This document shows positions 60,604 through 64,000 of a DNA stretch of 64,000 nt, piece after piece (position 1 is the stretch's first letter; the number at the start of each line of letters is the position of its first letter). The stretch spans positions 3,348,001 through 3,412,000 of the forward strand of contig NZ_JACCAC010000001.1 in assembly GCF_013409425.1 (NCBI RefSeq), written 5' to 3'. The DNA is from Nocardioides perillae (GTDB taxonomy: Bacteria; Actinomycetota; Actinomycetes; Propionibacteriales; Nocardioidaceae). Made by a program: the position numbers and the translations under genes. The notes beneath the pieces were generated by a model. It worked only from the letters and a program-made list of their open reading frames with translations, was not told the origin of the DNA and made no database searches.

Positions 60604-62072
60604 GGCTCCATTGTGCCGGGGCCGGCGGACCCACCGCGTGTGGCGTCGGCCTCCTCCAGCTCGCGCACCGCGCGCTGCGCGGAGGCGACGACGGCGGGGA
60701 TGCCGACACCGTCGTACGCCGCGCCGCAGACCGCGAGCCCGGGCACCGCGGCGACCGCCGCCCGGGCGCGCGCGACGCGGGCGACGTGGCCCAGGGCGTA
60801 CTGCGGCAGCCCGCCGCCCCAGCGCTGCACGTGCGTGTCGACCGGGACCGCGTCGAGGCCGGTCGCAGCGCGCAGGTCGTCGCGGGAGGCCCGCACGAGC
60901 GCAGCGTCGTCGGCCTGCAGCGCGGTCTCCTCGCCGTGGCGGCCCAGGGAGGTGCGCAGGTGGACGAGGTCCTCCCCGCCGGGGCCGGCACCCCGCCCGG
61001 CCTCGCGCACCCACGCCCACTTGGCGTAGCTGAACGTGGACGCCTTCACCGCACGGCCCTCGACGGGCGGCACCAGGAAGCCGCTCGCGTCCTCGCCCAG
61101 CAGCGGCAACGCGTCGGCGGCGCGGTAGGCGAGCGTGACGACGGCCACCGAGGCGGTCTCGACCCCGCCCACCTCGTCGGCGGCCAGGGGCGCGACCTCG
61201 CGCAGCAGCCGCGCCGCGGCGGCCGGGGGCACGGCCAGGACCACCGCGGCCGCGCGCACCTCCTCCTCCGCGGTCGTGGGCCCCACCACGAGGGCGAAGC
61301 CCTCCGGGGTGCGCCGCAGCGCACGGACCGTCGCCGCGGTGCGCAGCTCGGCGCGACCGGTGGCCTCCAGCCCCGCCGCCAGCGCGGCGGGCAGCCGTCC
61401 CACCCCGCCGGCGACGCCGGCGAAGACCGGGCCCTCGTGCGTGGCCTGCTGACCAGGAGCCTGGGCCAGCACGGAGCCGCGCGTCGCCAGGGTGAGCAGC
61501 TGCGGGACGGCCGCCCGCGCCGACAGCGCACGGGCGTGGCCGGCGTACACCCCGCCGAGGAGCGGCTCGACGAGCAGGTCGGTGACGGCGGGCCCGAAGC
61601 GCCGGTCGACGAGCTCGCCGACGGTGGCGTCGGCGTCGTCGCCGACCACCTCGGGCGGCAGGTCGCGCTCGGCGCGCACCCGGGCCAGCTGGGCATCGTC
61701 GAGCAGGCCGGTGCCCGCCAGCTGGTCGGGGTCGAGGGGCACGCCCATCAGCGAGCGGGGCAGCGGTCGCAGCGCGCCGCGCACCCACAACCGCGAGGAG
61801 ACGACGGCCGGGTGCACGACGGGCAGCCCCGCAGCCCGCACCAGCGCCACGCCCTCGGGTCGCCGCGCCAGCATCGCCTCCGCGCCGACGTCGACCGCGA
61901 CGCCCCCGACCTCCGCCGTGCGCAGCTTGCCGCCGAGCTCCGGGGAGGCCTCGAGCAGCAGCACCCGCCGGCCGGCCTCGACCAGGGCGTGGGCCGCCGC
62001 CAGCCCGGCGACACCGCCGCCGACCACCACCGTCGGGGAGCCGGGCGAGGCCTCGCGCGCGTGGGTGCTCAC
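60600..62072 (-). CDS. hemY: Coproporphyrinogen/protoporphyrinogen oxidase (HemY/CgoX)
   Basis: 490 aa flavoprotein. The FAD loop is [21 protein letters not shown], then [38 protein letters not shown] and [19 protein letters not shown] are typical of the HemG/HemY amine oxidase family. The C-terminal [20 protein letters not shown] closes the FAD fold. In actinobacteria it oxidises coproporphyrinogen III, matching the neighbouring hemQ and hemE. GTG at 62072. Confidence 0.93.
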   Translation of the reverse strand: MSTHAREASPGSPTVVVGGGVAGLAAAHALVEAGRRVLLLEASPELGGKLRTAEVGGVAVDVGAEAMLARRPEGVALVRAAGLPVVHPAVVSSRLWVRGALRPLPRSLMGVPLDPDQLAGTGLLDDAQLARVRAERDLPPEVVGDDADATVGELVDRRFGPAVTDLLVEPLLGGVYAGHARALSARAAVPQLLTLATRGSVLAQAPGQQATHEGPVFAGVAGGVGRLPAALAAGLEATGRAELRTAATVRALRRTPEGFALVVGPTTAEEEVRAAAVVLAVPPAAAARLLREVAPLAADEVGGVETASVAVVTLAYRAADALPLLGEDASGFLVPPVEGRAVKASTFSYAKWAWVREAGRGAGPGGEDLVHLRTSLGRHGEETALQADDAALVRASRDDLRAATGLDAVPVDTHVQRWGGGLPQYALGHVARVARARAAVAAVPGLAVCGAAYDGVGIPAVVASAQRAVRELEEADATRGGSAGPGTMEP

Positions 62073-62132
62073 CCGACCACTGTGGCAGGCAGCCCGCGGG
62101 AACCGGCCCGGGCCCCGACCCGTCCCACCCCC

Positions 62133-63086
62133 ATGACGACCTCCCGCCCCACCCTCCGCCCCCACGCCGGCCGGGCCGCCGCGCTCGCCCTGGCGGCGCT
62201 GCTGCTCGCGGGCTGCACGGGCGCCGGCACCGACAGCAGCTCCGCCGGTGGTGCCGACGCCGAGGCCCCCGCGGCCGCGGCCGAGTCGGCCGCCTACGAC
62301 GCCGGCGCGGTCGACCGCGCCACCGGCAGCACTGGCGAGCGCGCCGCGCCGGCCACGCTCCGGCGGGCCCAGGAGCGCACCGTCGTCTCCACCGGCACCG
62401 TGTCGCTCGAGTCCGACGACGTCGGCGCGGCCCGCTTCGACGTGCAGCGGGTGGTCGACGAGGTGGGCGGCGAGGTCTCCGACGAGCAGACCGGCACCGA
62501 CCGCGACGGCGAGGTACGCCGGACCCGCCTCGTCCTGCGCGTGCCGTCGGCCGCCTTCGACGAGACGATGACCGCCCTGGCCGCGCTCGACTCCGCGACG
62601 CTGCGGTCGGCGAAGCGCGTGAGCGAGGACGTGACCACCCAGGTCATCGACGTGGCGGCGCGGGTGCGTGCGCAGGAGGCGAGCCTGCAGCGCGTCGAGC
62701 TGCTGCTCGCGCGCGCCGAGCGGCTGCGCGACGTGGTGGCCGTCGAGGCGCAGCTGACCCGCCGCCAGGCCGACCTCGACTCGCTGAAGCAGCAGCAGGC
62801 CTTCCTCGCCGACCAGACCGCGCTCGCGACCGTCACGGTGCTCGTCGAGCGTCCCGAGGACCGGCCGGAGCCGGCGGCCGACGACGACGGCTTCCTCGCC
62901 GGACTCGGTGCCGGGTGGGACGCGCTGCAGGGATCGACGGTGGCGGTGCTCACCGCCGTCGGCGCCGTGCTGCCCTTCCTCGTCGTCCTGGCACTGCTCG
63001 GCGTGCCGGCCTGGCTGGTGCTGCGGCGCTGGGCGCCGCACCGGACGGCCGCGCTCAGCGAGGGAGCTGCTGCACGAACTCCGTGA
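62133..63086 (+). CDS. DUF4349 lipoprotein
   Basis: 317 aa. The lipobox is [16 protein letters not shown] disordered Ala/Ser linker follows. The DUF4349 domain (about 85-260) has [78 protein letters not shown] and a coiled coil with [22 protein letters not shown]-terminal membrane helix ([20 protein letters not shown]) gives a second anchor. The function is unknown. Divergent from hemY; the 3' end overlaps the convergent hemE by 32 bp. Confidence 0.9.
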   Translation: MTTSRPTLRPHAGRAAALALAALLLAGCTGAGTDSSSAGGADAEAPAAAAESAAYDAGAVDRATGSTGERAAPATLRRAQERTVVSTGTVSLESDDVGAARFDVQRVVDEVGGEVSDEQTGTDRDGEVRRTRLVLRVPSAAFDETMTALAALDSATLRSAKRVSEDVTTQVIDVAARVRAQEASLQRVELLLARAERLRDVVAVEAQLTRRQADLDSLKQQQAFLADQTALATVTVLVERPEDRPEPAADDDGFLAGLGAGWDALQGSTVAVLTAVGAVLPFLVVLALLGVPAWLVLRRWAPHRTAALSEGAAARTP

Positions 63087-64000
63087 GCCGCTCGAGCTGG
63101 GCGGGGTCCGTGGACGGGATGACGCCGTGCCCGAGGTTGAAGACGTGCCCCCGCGCGGCCTTGCCGGCCTCCACCACCTCGGCGGCACGGGCGAGCATGA
63201 CCTCGGTTGGGGCGAAGACGAGGGTGGGGTCGAGGTTGCCCTGCACCGAGCGGTCGCCGACGGCGCGGATGCCGTCGGCCAGCGGGGTGCGCCAGTCGAC
63301 GCCGACGACGTCGGCGCCCGCCTCCGCCATCAGGGGCAGCAGCGCGCCGGTGCCGACGCCGAAGTGGGTGCGCGGCACCCCGAGGCGGCCCGCCCGCTCG
63401 AGCACGGCGGCCGAGTGCGGCAGGACGTGCTCGGCGTAGTCCTGCGGCGTGAGCGCCCCCGCCCACGAGTCGAAGAGCTGCACCGCCGAGGCCCCCGCGG
63501 CGACCTGCACCTCGAGGAAGGCCGCGGCGATGCCGCCGATCTTGCGCATGAGCGCGTCCCACACGTCGGGCGCGCCGAACATCATGGCCTTGGTCTTGGC
63601 GTGCTCCTTGGAGGGCCCGCCCTCGACGAGGTAGGAGGCCACCGTGAAGGGCGCGCCGGCGAAGCCGATCAGCGGCGTGGCGCCCAGCTCGGCCACCAGC
63701 GCGCGCACCGACGCGGTCGTGAAGTCCACGTGGTCGGGCGTCAGGTCGGGGATCGCCTCGACGTCGGCCAGCGTGCGCACCGGGTGGGCGACCACCGGTC
63801 CCACACCCGGCACGATGTCGAGGTCGACGCCGACGGCCTTGAGCGGCAGCACGATGTCGGAGAAGAAGATGGCGGCGTCGACGCCGTAGCGGCGCACGGG
63901 CTGCAGCGTGATCTCGACGGTGAGGGCGGGGTCCATGCAGGACTCGAGCATCCCCACGCCCTCGCGCACCCTCAGGTACTCCGGCAGCGACCGGCCCGCC
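63055..64000 (-). CDS. hemE: Uroporphyrinogen decarboxylase, N-terminus beyond the window
   Basis: Partial, about 315 codons visible. The first visible residues, AGRSLPEYLRVREGVGM, belong to the conserved N-terminal region; the true start is outside. DIVLPLKAVGVDLDIVPGVG, PLIGFAGAPFTVASYLVEGG (substrate-binding), LFDSWAGALTPQDYAEHVLP, HFGVGTGALLPLMAEAGAD, VVGVDWRTPLADGIRA, VQGNLDPTLVFAP and HVFNLGHGVIPSTDP are diagnostic. It makes coproporphyrinogen III, the substrate of HemY/CgoX. It converges on the DUF4349 gene. Confidence 0.95.
   Translation of the reverse strand, partial: AGRSLPEYLRVREGVGMLESCMDPALTVEITLQPVRRYGVDAAIFFSDIVLPLKAVGVDLDIVPGVGPVVAHPVRTLADVEAIPDLTPDHVDFTTASVRALVAELGATPLIGFAGAPFTVASYLVEGGPSKEHAKTKAMMFGAPDVWDALMRKIGGIAAAFLEVQVAAGASAVQLFDSWAGALTPQDYAEHVLPHSAAVLERAGRLGVPRTHFGVGTGALLPLMAEAGADVVGVDWRTPLADGIRAVGDRSVQGNLDPTLVFAPTEVMLARAAEVVEAGKAARGHVFNLGHGVIPSTDPAQLERLTEFVQQLPR

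Overview
The window is chromosomal DNA of a very GC-rich actinobacterium. The gene content points to the order Propionibacteriales, most likely a Nocardioides-like genus. The signs are two DUF222/HNH (13E12-type) genes, an Eis-type acetyltransferase, a LigC ligase with a stand-alone primase-polymerase, a DesA3/Rv3230c-type desaturase pair, and the actinobacterial coproporphyrin-dependent heme genes. Genus-level placement is inference. Many genes start GTG and overlap by 4 bp, and at least eleven appear to have leaderless promoters (TANNNT 6-7 nt before the start codon).

Layout. 1-4.2 kb: a cut-off LuxR/NarL response regulator and an osmoprotectant ABC operon whose first permease is frameshifted. 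4.4-8.0 kb: cystathionine beta-synthase divergent from an SGNH hydrolase, then a Bax-inhibitor-like membrane protein. 8.2-12.05 kb: a repeat locus made of a 26-bp tandem array, an IS110-family element, a DUF222-HNH gene and REP-like repeats, followed by an odd tRNA with anticodon UAA. 12.2-30.4 kb: a dense minus-strand housekeeping block (methyltransferase, UDG, ppx, DUF501, ftsB, eno, mazG, lipoprotein, mfd, an ABC exporter, cysQ-like, HAD, pth, rplY, prs, glmU). 30.5-33.1 kb: a secreted metalloprotease-like protein and tRNA-Gln. 33.1-49.5 kb: ligC and a primase-polymerase bracket a cell-surface glycan island of glycosyltransferases, a Stealth fusion, an FkbM fusion and three sulfotransferases. 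49.6-56.6 kb: small genes, Eis, the desaturase/reductase pair, msrB, a P-loop kinase and a VOC protein. 56.6-59.1 kb: a second DUF222-HNH locus, inverted relative to the first and lacking the IS. 59.1-64 kb: a lipoprotein, hemQ, hemY, a DUF4349 lipoprotein and a partial hemE.

How parts work together. The IS110 element sits between the array and the HNH gene of locus 1. The uninterrupted copy at 58.6 kb serves as an empty site and fixes its ends. The element's 5' non-coding segment holds short stretches complementary to both flanks, on opposite strands, and to its own end. This is what is expected of a bridge RNA. The two repeat loci form inverted arms around about 44.5 kb and could support inversion. 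The glycan island encodes glycosyl, methyl, phosphosugar and sulfo transfer functions. A PAP phosphatase-like gene elsewhere in the window could recycle the sulfotransferase by-product. The heme genes together cover the late coproporphyrin pathway.
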